The translations under genes and the position numbers were made by a program. A DNA stretch of 64,000 nt, from positions 310,001-374,000 of the forward strand of contig MU270022.1 in NCBI GenBank assembly GCA_021432635.1, written 5' to 3'. This DNA comes from Thozetella sp. PMI_491 (lineage: Eukaryota; Ascomycota; Sordariomycetes; Chaetosphaeriales; Chaetosphaeriaceae). The notes below the pieces were generated by a model. That model did not search any database. It was not told the DNA's origin and saw only the letters and a list, made by a program, of their open reading frames with translations. Of this stretch, positions 11,292 to 23,429 are shown one piece after another (the stretch's first letter is position 1; each line of letters opens with the position of its first letter).

Positions 11292-13262
11292 ATGCCTTCT
11301 TTTAACCCCTTCACCTCGGTGACGGGGAGACATGCATACACCCTCTTCGAGATTCGGTGAGACTTGCGCCGGTCCCCTGTTTTATAGCGCAGAGTACTAA
11401 CCTCAGGGCCCTCCCAGGCTCGAGAACGACTTCATCGTCTTCCGTGGGAACGACCATGAGTCCTCCGGGCAGCTGCTCAAGGGGACAGTCGTGCTATGCC
11501 TTCCTGCCCCTCTCAAGATCGAAGACGTGCATCTTCGACTGACGGGAACCCTCCACTTAGCGTAAGTCGCCCAGCGCTGTGTTTATATCGGCTCTCTTAA
11601 AAAACCTAATGTGGTAGGCACAGATGGGCGGATACCAAGGTGACTGCTACGGGCCTCTCGAACCAAAAGATCGATAAGACCTCGACTATCCTCTGCCATC
11701 GGTGGAAACCCTTTGCCGGCATTGGGTCCCAGGAGGAGGGAGCCACGCCGGTGAGCACGCGGGGCGTGACCCTGCCGGCGGGCAACTACGAATGGCCATT
11801 CGAGTTCATGCTGCCAGGCGATACCTGCGAGAGCGTCGAGGGAATTCCCGAGGCCAACATCACATACAAGCTCAAGGCGACCGTTGCTAGGGGCAAGCTG
11901 GCGTACGACCTGCACGCCTACAAGAGGTTACGGGTAATACGGACGCTGGAATCTTCGGCGTTGGAGTTCCTGCACGCCATGAGTGTCGAGAACATCTGGC
12001 CCAACAAGGTCGAATACTCGATTGTCATTCCTCAGAAGGCCGTGGTATTCGGCAGCGCGATACCCCTCGAGACCCGGTTTTCACCCCTGCTCAAGGGCCT
12101 GGAGATGGGCGACATCACAGTCAAGCTGGTCGAGATCCACGAGCTCCTGCTGCAGTCCATTACGGGACACACCCTCCGAGAGCACAAGAAGGAACGCGAG
12201 GTAGCCAGCTGGACGCTGCCGATGAGCAGGGAAGAACACTGGCAGGATCTGATCGAGGACACCGGGCAGGAGGGCTGGGTCATGAACGCATCCCTGGATC
12301 TGCCCAAGAAGCTCGGAAAGTGCCTCCAGGACGTCAACACGCAGGGAATCAAGATTCGACACAAGCTGAAGTTGGTGGTGGCGCTCAAGAACCCTGACGG
12401 TCACGTCTCGGAGCTCCGCGCGACGCTCCCCGTTACCATATTTATCTCCCCAAACATGCCCTTAGACGAAGAGGGCAACCTGGTCCGCCAACTCCCCCAC
12501 GGAACCGGCGCAGCAGCAACAAACACGATCGCTCCGCCGGGCTACGGCGAGCACGTCCTGGATCAGTTGTACGAGGATATGGACGTCAACGGCCTCATGA
12601 CCCCTGGCATGCAGTCGGGCATGAACAGTCCGTTCTACAGCCAGTCCCGCGCCGGATCCTCCGAAAACCTCGCTGCGATGCTCAACGGCAACGGCGTGGC
12701 ACCCGCAGCGCTCTCATCCAGGCTACAGGACATGTCGCTGGATGCCTCCCACCGTAATTCGTCCTGGACTTCAATGAGCGGCGTTGGGTCCGGAGCCATC
12801 ACTCCTCACCACCAGCCGGAGAACCGCAACTCGGTACCGCATTCACCGCCTCAGTCGAATCCCCTCTCGCGACAGAACAGCGATGAGAATTCATCAGGCT
12901 CTCACACACCGGAACATGTTGACTATCCCGAGATGTCGGTGCTCAGCAAGGTTCCTAGCTATCAGACTGCCGTGAGAACACGACCTCTGAGCTTCGCCGA
13001 TGGGTCGCTGCCCGACTACCAGACGGCGATGAGCGTCCCGGGCACACCGGTCCACGTGGACAACGCGACGGGTGATCCGATGGAGACCATCAACGAAGCG
13101 GCTCACGAATCCGAGGGGAACACAAGCCCGAGCGGTCGGCGTCCCACCATGGGCCGGAGGAGACAAACCACCCAGAGCTTCTTTGCCCACGCTCCCAATC
13201 ACCATCAGACCGACGACGAGCGCCGCCGGCTGCAGCTGATGCAGCTGCGCGAGGTCGCCTAA
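11292..13262 (+). CDS. creD: CreD/Rod1-type alpha-arrestin
   Basis: Alpha-arrestin adaptor that recruits a Rsp5/HulA-type HECT ubiquitin ligase to transporters; Aspergillus CreD and yeast Rod1/Rog3 act in carbon-source responses. Three exons: 11292-11356, 11418-11561, 11618-13262; 617 aa. Arrestin N domain at the start (FIVFRGNDHESSGQLLKGTV, VHLRLTGTL) and an arrestin C domain from about residue 185 to 355. A classic PY motif PPGY lies at about 376-379, with two more PxY sites (VPSYQTA near 515, LPDYQTA near 534) in a Ser/Pro-rich tail. PY motifs bind WW domains of the ligase. Each splice site keeps frame and restores conserved residues. The orthologue name rests on overall resemblance; paralogous arrestins exist, so the exact symbol is less sure than the family. 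Confidence 0.9.
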
Positions 13263-14803
13263 GCCGAAACGGCCCCAGCAGCGGTATTTATTTCCATCAT
13301 TCATATTCGGGCAACGCATCTGGACATCCACTAGGCTTTTATTTCCGTTTGTCCTTTGGCTCGGCGTTTTCTAGGTGGCTCGGATAGCCAGTACATATGG
13401 ATTTGGACAAATGGGAAGGTGGGCAGACAGTCCATTCATGATTGCGGATAGACACGGGGAGGCGTTGGTTGTTATTCTGATCGTCGGAGCTCGAGAAGCA
13501 CCAGGCGAGATTGTTCTATTACGCAGTCGGCTTGTACCCCGATACCCAACCGCCACTATGAAGCCGGCGGAGAGTCATTGAGAATACAAACACTATTAAG
13601 GCAAACGCACTTGCGCGCACGTCTCTCACTTCGTATGGCTTTTTGCGTGTACGCGGAGATTTCCTCCATCGATTTGGTTTGCGACACGAGGAGGGCAGCC
13701 TGAGTTTCTCTCTTCGGCCCCGTTTCCCACCCCTTCTGCCAAGCGTGTAATTCCACGCCCAGTCCGTCCGCAGGGCAGCCAAGACTGCCAGAAACGACCA
13801 GATGAAAGGTTACTGGTAACGGTTTCAAGTACTTGGGAGGGCCTCTAGCCTTCCCGCGCGTGGACAGAGCTACGCGACATGTTCGAAACGAAGGGCTTGG
13901 GTGTGGAAGGTCTGGAAGGCCTGCCAAAGACGTAGGCGACAGCTGGACCGGGCGTTCTTCTTAGCGTCTTCTGTTAGCAGCTAAGCGGCTTGGCCGCTGG
14001 GTCGGCTATCCAATTTGTTAAGAGGCGCCCTTGCCGCTCTGTCTCAAGTCCCATGGGGCCAAAAAGCTTGACAGCTGAATGGCATTGAATAGTAACGGTG
14101 ACATTACGTCATAATCAATAGCTTGGATCGCCCTCCCCCTTGTTCAAGCCATGATACGACGGTTAAAATGAGAGACCACGAAGCTCTCGACGGCTTGGCC
14201 AAGCCCATCCGATCCTCATGCCCATTTCCTCTTCTAGAACTTTTTCGCCCAGAGTACTGCTTCTTGAACTCTCTTCTCTTTATTGGCGACCCGACACATC
14301 TACCCCCATATAGCAGAATCCTATTGTGCGCATGTGAGTACATACCTCCTAATTTAGCAAGTGCTGTCGCTGCGGCCCCGATCCGCATCCCTTCACTCCG
14401 CCTGCCGCCTCCGATCGGGACTCGAGTTCAAGGTGATGACGATCCCCACCGGGATCTGTTCAACCTATCGACCTCATCTCGCCCGGCGCAGCACCCACCA
14501 TCACTCCGACACCATCCCCCCCCCCCATCCTATGATGCAGGATGCCGCCAGCTCCCCGGTTCACCCTACGCTCTAGGGTGGCCGCCAATGGGCGCCACGC
14601 GCGCCAAGGTCTCATACCTCATGACTTCATCCATTCCGACGGCCGACCGACCGCATGGCTAACCAAACACTTGAGACACGTACTAGACAGTTAAAATAAA
14701 ACCTTGGAAGGAACGAAGCACCCATCTCCGGTTCATTGTGCATTGCCGCAGTACCTAGCAACCATTCGAACCAAAACACCGATTTCGCGCCGACAAAGGA
14801 GCC
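13263..14803. other. Intergenic region, arrestin to SLM1
   Basis: 1.5 kb holding the arrestin 3' end and the SLM1 promoter and leader. No supported gene. A poly-C run near 14518-14527 sits in a pyrimidine-rich tract. Confidence 0.5.
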
Positions 14804-16476
14804 ATGTCGTTGCAATCACCAGTGGACGGCCCCTCGAGGCAGGCGACCGTCATGAGCACCTTCAGCGACGAAGCCGTCCCCGAGACGGACCCTAGCAGCG
14901 TAAGTTTCGAGTCTGATCATGAGCTACTGCGTTTCATTGGGCCTTGGAGGCTGACATCTTTCCCTAGACCGCCGGATTGCTCGCTGAGCGACTCCAGGCT
15001 TGGAGGCATGCCGTCGCCTACCTCGAGGAGTACATGGGAGCTGTCGAGAAGATCCACAAGTCGCAAGCGAAGGAGTACGAGAAGGTCCTGAAGGTGAGCC
15101 CACCTCCCCGCATCACGCCAATCGAAGGTTTGGATGCCGCTGACCTGACACGCCGGGCCTAGACCATTTCAAAGCCCCTCAAGTATGGTGACCACTTCGA
15201 CCAGAGCCTTGGGGGCGTCGCCGGCTTCTTTGAGAACATGCGCGCCAACACGCAAGCCCTTATCAACACCAACGCCGAGACGGAGAAAAGCATCAAGGGT
15301 TCCGTCCTGCCGGTTGTTGAACGGCTGTCCAAGGAGATCAAGAACAAGTCGAAAGAGCTAGCGCAGGGTGCACAGAAGGGGGCTAAGGAGGTCGAGAAGG
15401 CCCGGAATACGACCCAGAAGCATATCGAGCTGCTTGGTCAGAACACGGCCGCCTTCGAATCGAAGGGCGGCAAGATGACCCCAGCAGATGACCCCTATGT
15501 TCTTCACCGTGGCGTTGTCCACAGACTCCACCGGCAGGTGATGGAGGAAAACAACCACCGGAACGACCTCATTGCAGTGCAGAACAACTTCCAGTCCTTT
15601 GAAGCCCATGTGATTGAGGTGCTGCAGCAGGCCATGGAGGCTTTCAACTCATTCGTGAGCGGCCAAGCCGAGAAGACCCGGGCGCTCTACAGCGATATGC
15701 TGGGGGCCATCCAACGCATCCCTCCCGACTTTGAGTGGCAGGGCTTTGCGGCGCGCAAGGGTGATGTCCTGGTCAACCCCAATGAGGACCCGCGCACCGT
15801 CGACAGCATCCAGTTCCCCAACATGAACCACAATTCGACTAAGCCGCTGATCGAGGGCAGCCTGGAACGCAAGAGCCGCAACAAGCTCGACTGGCGCTAC
15901 CAGGCCAGTTACTACGTCGTAACGCCGTCCAAGTTCCTCCACGAATTCAAGGACAGCGATAACTTACGCAAGGACCCAACGCCGGAGCTGAGCATCTACC
16001 TCCCCGACGCGGTGATCGGGAAGCCCAGTGGCGAGAAATTCAATGTCAAGGGCAAGGACCGCTCCAAGACCATGAGCAGCAAGCTCACGGGCACTTCCGA
16101 GCTCGCCTTCAAGGCCCACACGGCTGCTGATGCTCAGAAGTGGTTCGACATCATCTGCAAGGTCGCTGGCGCTACGGGCCCGGCAGAGGCATCGACTCCG
16201 AGCCCGGTGGGATCGCCCAGCCCGCCGGCCGAGGACGAGTCGAAACCGACGGTCGTGACGGACCACAAGGCCCAGGAGGCGGGCGTCACAGGCACAGACA
16301 CGGTGGCTAGCCCGACTGCGTTGTCGCCGACGTCTACTGCCGCCTCCCCCGTGACCAAGGACGGCAAGGGTTCGGCGAGCACCACAGGCACCGTGGACAC
16401 CACGGACACGGCCGCTACGTCCCCCACTGCGCCGACCTCGGCGACGGATGAGAAGAAGCCTGCTGTGGCGGCATAA
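14804..16476 (+). CDS. SLM1: SLM1-type PH/BAR-like plasma-membrane protein
   Basis: Slm1/Slm2 in yeast bind PI(4,5)P2 at eisosomes and are TORC2 effectors. Three exons: 14804-14899, 14968-15093, 15163-16476; 511 aa. Order: short acidic N-terminus; a long helical BAR-like region (about residues 35-270) beginning AERLQAWRHAVAYLEEY; a PH domain at about 300-410 (GSLERKSRNKLDWRYQASYY ... SELAFKAHTAADAQKWFDII); and a low-complexity Ser/Thr/Pro/Ala tail. Both introns have GTRAGY donors and CCTAG acceptors and keep phase 0. The first in-frame ATG after the pyrimidine-rich leader is used as start. A fungus usually has one or two such genes. Confidence 0.92.
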
Positions 16477-17560
16477 GCGTGGCTGCCTCGCGGGCTGCCT
16501 CGTTGTAAGGTGAGGCTAACGGCATGAGGCAGTCGGGGGGATGACGAGTGAATGGCCAATGTGGTAGGGTTAGGGGGAGGATCAGGTGGGGGCTAACACC
16601 TTGACTGGCTGGGGGTATTGTTCGCGTGGGAGGCAAGGTGGGAGTGGTCTACTACTCCGTAGGCCATCCCGTCGGGCTGGGCCTTTATCCCCGTTGCTCC
16701 CGTGCGTAGTGGGCTGAGTCTGCCTGGGCAATAATGACTAGTAGCTGCATGGAGGGTCTGATATGCTGTGTGTTATTGGAAGCAATGTTTTGGATATCCC
16801 CCCTTTGTACTAATTTTTGCCACTGCGCCTCCTTTTTGGTTTGTTTACCTGAATATCGCAGGCAGGATGTACATGGCGGCACGAATGAATAGCTGGCTGA
16901 TCAGATTGCTACATTACGCGAGCCTGCCTCATGGCGAGGCCATGCTGTCTCACTCGCGATCGTCAGCGTCGGAGTAATGAATGCCTTTCGTGCTGGCTAT
17001 CACTGCCCTCTTTGTCCCCGTTGGAAGCTGGGTAGCCTCAGAGTGGGCTGCTGCAGGTATTCTCTACTCGCTTACCTGCTCCACCCGGATGAAGATCGAT
17101 GACCGATGCCATGTCGAACGGTTAGTCTAGGAGCGTGTCCCGCCTCACTATCGATGCATCCTGGAGGGAGCGGTGCCCTGAGGACTTTGTAGCGCTCAAG
17201 ATCGTGAGACCCGCACAAGAGGACCGCCAAGCAGGAGCGCCACGATGCTCCGTCCGCAGTCCCTTGCGAGGGACTAGGACCGCGGGCGTTCCTCGCCTCC
17301 AAAGCTGGGCGACAGCTAGTCACCCTGCATGTTTCCACCGAAGGGATTCGCCTCGTTTCCATGCGTCGACGACATGCTTCTCCCAGGGTGGGTGATAGGA
17401 TGATAGGGTGATGGGGCTAAGAAGGTCGGTCCCACGAGCATCTCGTGCGTCCTCGACAGATCTGTTCTTTCGTACACCTTTCTGCGCCATGCAGTGAGTA
17501 GCACATGGTATAGGATCTGCCAATGGAAGCACTAGGTGGAAAGCAGGCCGGTCAAGAACC

Positions 17561-17692
17561 GGATATTAACGCGTCCTCGGATACGCGCGGTCACAGCTTA
17601 CAGGGCCAACACCCTGTATATTTTTGCCCACTTTGGCTCGTCGCCGACCCTATAAGCTGTGACCGCGCGTATCCGAGGACGCATTAAAATCC
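17561..17692. repeat. MITE-like perfect-spacing hairpin
   Basis: Two 45-bp arms in inverted orientation (17561-17605 and 17648-17692) around a 42-bp spacer. The arms differ at only three positions, two of which are C/T transitions. The core TCCTCGGATACGCGCGGTCA is identical in both arms. Size and structure fit a small non-autonomous DNA element or a foldback sequence. No coding capacity; no clear target-site duplication. Confidence 0.65.
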
Positions 17693-19652
17693 AGGCCCGC
17701 CCTACACTGCGCGATGGACGGTGTCGTTGAAACGCACGTCGCATAGTACCGCTCTGCCCGTAGCTGGGCAGGCAGGGAAGGAGGGCGATACAATGTGTTC
17801 CTCGTACCCCGGGCGTCAGGGGACTGCCTTGGTTTCTCACCGGGTTCCCATCCTCAGGACATACAGAGTGGCTCACCGAAAACGGCTTCACGGGGTCGCG
17901 TCGAAGTGTCCACAGCCCAATGCTGGGATGCCCTGACCCGCCGCCTTCCTCGACAGAGTAGAGATCGAGATGGGAGAGATGCCTTTATGCAGAGCATCAG
18001 CCAAGCTCGGGTTTCAATGGATTGGCCGAGGTTGACAGCCGAGGAACGATACCGGGGAGGTAGATATGGCGGTTCGGGGAACGGGAAATGAACAAGGCGC
18101 CACAAACGGCGGCCACAGCCAAACACATGTTCCCACGTGGATATTGGCAGATTTCCTGGTCGCCTCGTCCATTAGCCCGTCCGAGTGGGTGGTGCCAAGT
18201 GGTGGAGGGAAGCTGCATTGCCTTCTGCGGGAGACAAACGTCAGTCCTGCGTGTCCCACGCTCACGAGAGAGAAGAGGCAACTAAACGTTACGGTGGTCA
18301 CGCATCCTCTCCTTCCCCATCTCCGTGGATGTATGTCGGTTCCGGAGTCGACGGCGAGCTTGATGGCCGGTATAGAAACAGGGCGTCACAGACGTACGGG
18401 CCGACCGCGGTGAGCGAGGGGCCATGCGCCGAGCTGCATGCGCCTGCAGGGAGCTGACCGAAGGTGCGCGAACCATATTTCGCGGGATCGCCTGGGGTCG
18501 ATATCAGGCAACCATACCCCCTCCTTCGGCCCCAAAAATCGCGGTTCAGACACAGTCCCTCAAGTGTCCTTCGCAAACGACCGCAATCCTGTGAGACCCG
18601 AGGAACCGTCTCCTTCTCCCCTCGCTCCCTCTCTCCTGCTGGGGGTTGCAGGGTGAAGAACGCCTGCATGGGCAGACTCTCTAGACAGCTGCAAGCCGGA
18701 TTCGTCACGGCCGCGCCAGACACGGCAGAGAGCATTTGCGAGAAGGCGCAGGAGAGACATGATGAGGGAGGGGTGGTCGAAGGCGGCTTGAATCAGTTAC
18801 TGTCCCCTCCCTCCCTCCCTCCTTCTGTCCTCTCCCTGCTCCCCCCCCCCTTCACAGCCCATATCGCGGAGCCTTGTCCCCAACCCGTTCCCCGTGTTTG
18901 TCGCACGGGAGAGACGGAGTGCAAGGTACAAGCAGCCCCTCGACTCCTTGCTCGCCGGATTTGTGCTGTTGCATCTGGGGGGTGGGTGGGTGAAATAGAT
19001 GGATGGGGATGCGTCGAGAGCCCCGTCTGCCTTCCCGGAAGACTCGATCAGAGCCGTCACAGCCTCATCTTGAGTGGTCGTACCGTAGTTCTCCCCACAC
19101 CCAGCCTAGATGGGCTGGAATAGACTAAGGTACGGCAGGTAGCTTGTGTTTCGAAAGTGGCCCCCGCCCTCCCTCCTTTCCTTCGTCTCGCCCACGGCTG
19201 TGTCGACCTTCCCGTGGGACCAGGGACCCTGTCATGCCTGTGTCTCCCCACGCGAAGGCTACGTTCTAGAGCTTTCTTGAGGCCGCGCAATTTGCTTTTT
19301 TCCCTTTGTGCCCCGGCCTCTCAGGAGTGACGAAAATAGGAACCAGCACCATCTCCTGTCTCCATGTACCTAGCAACCACAAGCCTCCTTCCGCCAACCC
19401 CTCCTTCACGCCCCCTTCCCACCCTAATGGCCTCTCTGGGGGGCGCGAACCGCGACGATCGTCGCCTACTGGTCTGCCTATCCCACCCCATGGCTGCGTC
19501 TTCCACGGCTGGGCCCCCTCTTCCCCCCATCTTTGTCCTCTCTCCACCCCCCAGAGCCTCGTCTATTGTCCTACCGCATCAGTGATCTTGCCCCTACATA
19601 TGGTCGGACGGGGCAAGTCACCGGTGCGCCGAGTGGCCGTGTTGTAGACGCG

Positions 19653-19653
<1 letters not shown>

Positions 19654-19715
<62 letters not shown>

Positions 19716-19736
19716 CGAGAGAGAGAGAGAGAGAGA
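19654..19736 (+). repeat. Homopolymer of 62 G followed by (GA)n
   Basis: An uninterrupted run of G from 19654 to 19715, then C, then about ten GA units. It could form intramolecular G-quadruplexes. Runs this long are also a hallmark of sequencing or assembly error, so the exact length should not be trusted. It lies about 690 bp upstream of the Clr5-domain ATG. Confidence 0.9.
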
Positions 19737-20404
19737 ACGAGACGGTGGCTTTCTCTCGTCTTCTCATCGCCAGCTTGTGCAGTTAGCATGTAGCAGCTAC
19801 CCTCACGTCCGCTCACCCCCCCCTTCCTCTTTCCATTGGCCGCCTTGTTCTCCTAATAAACCCTTACCTTCAGAGGGGGTCTGCATCGCATTTCTCTCGG
19901 GCGGCAGCATCGCGGAGCCTAGGCGAGGTAGAAAACGAGTCACTTTTGTGCAAGACCTCGGAATGACTCTCCGGTCTGGCTTGCCTTGCGGTCAACGTTC
20001 TTATTCTTGTTCTTGTTATATATGCTGGCATCCATAGAAGAAGCATGCCCCCGGCCCTGAGCTAGGCCTCTTCCGTTTTTGCCTAGGCAGAGCAGAGACC
20101 CCGGGCCCGAGAAGGCCGCATAGCAGTTCTCAGCCAGCCTTGCCGCCCCGTCGTACTTCTATCGTCTCGTTGCCCCAACGCTCCTCGGCAGCCTTACTTG
20201 CCTTTCCCCCTCCAACCACGCAGAGAAGCCATCTTCTCTCTCTTCTGTTCCTCGCCGCCCCGATAGCTTAAGTTTCGTGTGCTTGCCCGGTACTTGCTTG
20301 TTAATTCGCCGAGATACGCGTGTCCTTGACCGTGGCCCTGCGTCCCTCAGACGGTCCATCCGCCACCAATTAAACCAGGGTCTTGTTGTTGACTGTCAAA
20401 GACC

Positions 20405-21434
20405 ATGACGAAGCGTTGGGACGAGCACCGCCCGGTGCTTCTGATGCTATACAAGGAGCAAAATCGGCCGCTCAACGAGGTTATGGTCATCATGGAGGAG
20501 CAGTATAATTTCAAGGCTTCGTGCGTGTTCTTGCTCCTTCCTCTTGCCTCTCTCCGCGCATGACCCCCCGGTCGCTGTTTAATACTTGTTTTGCCACCCC
20601 GGCGCGTCTTCCTTCGCCCTGTTGTTAGCTAGTGGTTAGCTAGTACGCCATCTACCAACAGAAACTGGCGAAAAGAGAAGTCGTCTGGAAGAACAGGGCG
20701 AATTTTCATCATGCTAGAGAAGAGAGGGCAACCCCTTCGTTTTTATACCTATTATATATGGACCTCGAGCCTCAATTACAAATCTAACTAAAGCCGGCCA
20801 TCACAGAACTCGGGCATACAGATCGCGGCTGAAGCGATGGGGCGTATTCAAGTACAATGTAGGGCGCAGGAACTCGATTCTCACCCAGAAGACATCCTCT
20901 CCAGAGCATCCAGGTTACGCTGGGCACCGTAACTCTCCTCCACTGTCCCCTGAGGCACGTCCATTGGACTCGCCCGGCCTAGCAGCGCAGGCGAGCTTCT
21001 TCGGTCAAAGCATGTTTGGGCCGACGGGCTCGCCTGACGGAGACAAGTAAGTCTCTCTGTTTAGCATTGTCCGTCCCGCACTTGTGGAGAGGATTTGCAC
21101 GTCCCGGCGCTCCTCCTATGAGTCTGTCGGGTGCAACGAAGCCCGCCTGCTGACCTCGATATAACTCACAAGCTCAACGGTTACCGCAAAGACCGAGCCT
21201 GTCACGCCGCCGTCGCCACTCTCTTACTACGAGCGATCTACGGTGTCGGGGGCCCGGCCAATTGTGACTCTGCCTCCCCCCGTCGATCTACGGAAAGCTC
21301 CCGAGCCATTCCCAATGGGGATGTACGGCCATGCACAGAGGCACCAGAATACCGGCTTTGTTAGCCAAGGACCATCCGAAGGTTCTATGTACTCTTGGGC
21401 AGATATGAGCAGTTATGGGCCCCCGGGCCCCTGA
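20405..21434 (+). CDS. Small Clr5-domain protein
   Basis: Exons 20405-20520, 20807-21046 and 21173-21434; 205 aa. The N-terminus is a complete Clr5 domain: W at residue 4, LYKEQNRPLNEVMVIMEEQY, then FKAS joined across intron 1 to TRAYRSRLKRWGVFKY. This family, found in many filamentous fungi, is named after fission yeast Clr5 (heterochromatin/silencing); most members have no known function. The rest is Pro/Ser-rich and disordered, ending in GPPGP. Intron 1 is long (286 nt) and splits the domain; intron 2 is 126 nt. The domain is intact after splicing and all junctions keep frame. No zinc finger or other DNA-binding domain follows. Probably nuclear; function unknown. Confidence 0.85.
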
Positions 21435-22122
21435 GAAGCGTGACATCTCTGGTTGGTCAGATCAAGGCAAAGTATAGGATACCCTGGCAGGAGAGGCTAT
21501 TTGTGTGTTTTTGTTTTTCTTTCGACTGAGTGAACGGCGTGGGTTTCAAGGAGAGATCGAAGAGGAGCTTAACAAAATAGTGGTGTTAGTGTTGAGTATT
21601 CCCCGCCGTCAACGGGTCTAGTATCATTACCCTACTTTTTCGGTATTCGATGCTAGATGGTCTCGTCTAGCCTTCACTAGGAAGGGGTCAGAGCCCCAGG
21701 GGCCGCGCTCGCAGCAACGATATCGACAGCATCAAGGTAAACATTCGGGGCCAATGGTTGAGGGCTTGGGGACACAGGACAGCCCACAACACCGCTCATT
21801 TGGAGTCTTGGACAGGCACACAGGATTTGGCTAGCCGTGCTTCAGAGACTGGCCTGTTTTACGAATAATGATTTGCGTCGAGAACATTGTTCGACGATTT
21901 TAGACCACCCATAAGGAATGATGAGTTTCTTGCAGTGGCTCGTTGCCAGGGGAGCTACCTCCTTCTTTCGCGCCTTGATAATTCTTGGACGATAGAGTGA
22001 ACGTCCTAGCCACAAATAAGTAGTAGTTTGTTGGTCATGCCGGTGCGGCAAACTGGTATCTACGGAGCAAGATGCCTGGTGCGACAGACAGGTAGAAGAT
22101 AAGGGTATCATCATTTCATTAG
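21435..22122. other. Intergenic between convergent Clr5 gene and NSE2
   Basis: About 690 bp between two gene 3' ends. Nothing coding seen. Confidence 0.6.
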
Positions 22123-23429
22123 CTAGTCATGCCTTTCTAGGCTATCGTCGTCTCCCAGCCGAGTTCGTGGGTTTGACCGCTTTTCCTTCTTCAGGTTCAA
22201 TGCAACTTCCTTGGTCACCGCCATACTGGTGTCGGGATCTCCCTCGTCGTCTGAATCATCGGTATTCTCGGCTTGCTGGGCACGCAAGCATTTGCGCAAG
22301 AAAACTTCGTCGTAGAAGAAATCCTGGGCACGGAACTCCTGCACTCTGTTAGTAGTGTTTACGATTGATGGAAGGGCGTGGCCCATACATGATTGCAGCC
22401 CGCAACAGGGCACTTGGCGACACCACCACTGGTCCTAATATAACCAAGGATATTTGGCTTGTCGAATGTATGAGGGCAAATCTTGTTGCTATAGGGTTCC
22501 TTAATCCACTGCAGCGACAGAGGACACCTGAAGCTGCGGACTTCGCGCTCCACAACTATATCATCATCATCTCCGGCTTGGTCACCAAGGCTTCCCGAAA
22601 CGTCAATGATTGGTTCGCCGTTCTGATCGAACCATCTGGAGGCATCGGGTAGCGGAACACCATCGTCTTGGTGCTGGGCGTCGTGCCATGTCCTCTTGAA
22701 TTGGATATAGTCGTTGTTGAGGCCGTACCGTTGATGCATGGTAAGCTTGGCATATTCGGCGACCTGTTCTTGACGTGCCACTTCCAACATCTGGCCGAGG
22801 GAGACAACAGGTACCTTCCGCTCCGGCTCTTCTTCGGGCTCGTCTTCTTCATCGATGTCCATTTCCTCGCCGTCACTGTCTACCATGCGACGGGAGCTCC
22901 TCTTCGCTTCCGGCTGCCGTGGTTGGGACTGGGATTGGGCCTGGGCCTGGGCCTCTAGAAGACGCAACACAGAGGCAAAGATTTTATCTTCGTCTTCAAG
23001 CTCGGCGCGCAAATCGAGGAGATGGCGCAATTCCGCCTCGGTCTGCTTGGTATATTCCAGGGCCGTCTCTTCGGCTCTAGCTGTTCTTGCTTCGACGGTG
23101 TCCCTTTCCGATGTTTCCAACACGACTCCTTTCTTCTCAGCGTCGCCTAATCGCTTCTGCAGCTCGAGACGCCGCTCCGCGGCCCGGTCGTTGACATTTC
23201 CTACCCCGGTCTGGAGATGCTTGATCGACTTGTCGATATTGGAGGTTATGCGCCGTGTGTCGCGGGAGCTGGTGAGCTCGCGGAGCCTGCGCTTGCTGGC
23301 CTCGTTAAGAGGCTGCACTAAGGGTTCGTAAAGGGGCAGCTCAGCCAACTCGGCCTGAGTCGAGCCCGATCCAGAGGCTGAGGCTCTGCCCGTCGGCCGT
23401 GGTTTTGCTCGCTGCAGCAGTCGCGGCAT
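22123..23429 (-). CDS. NSE2: SMC5/6-complex SUMO E3 ligase Nse2/Mms21
   Basis: SUMO ligase subunit of the SMC5/6 complex, acting in DNA repair and rDNA stability. Two exons, 23429-22389 and 22338-22123, 418 aa. The first about 190 residues are helical and charged (SMC5-binding region expected), followed by an acidic stretch. An SP-RING domain near 310-350 reads FRCPLSLQWIKEPYSNKICP, then HTFDKPNILGYI, then KCPVAGCN, giving the expected Cys/His ligands. After the intron the conserved EFRAQDFFYDEVFLRK continues. The acceptor had to be placed at GTGCAG|GAG (branch CTAAC just upstream): the earlier AG sites shift the frame. An acidic, Lys-rich tail ends the protein. Confidence 0.88.

Larger units (their letters stand above)
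16477..20404. other. 3.9 kb gene-free region before the Clr5 gene
   Basis: No coding frame I can support. It includes a hairpin element (17561-17692), a 62-nt G run with an adjoining GA repeat (19654-19736), and pyrimidine-rich leader sequence (about 20100-20260) before the Clr5-domain gene. Long open frames around 18460-19120 reflect GC-rich composition and match nothing I know. Confidence 0.5.

Noticed and set aside
18464-19123. 219-codon open frame before the Clr5 gene
   Set aside because: GC-rich low-complexity translation, several other frames are open too, no homologue or intron signals.
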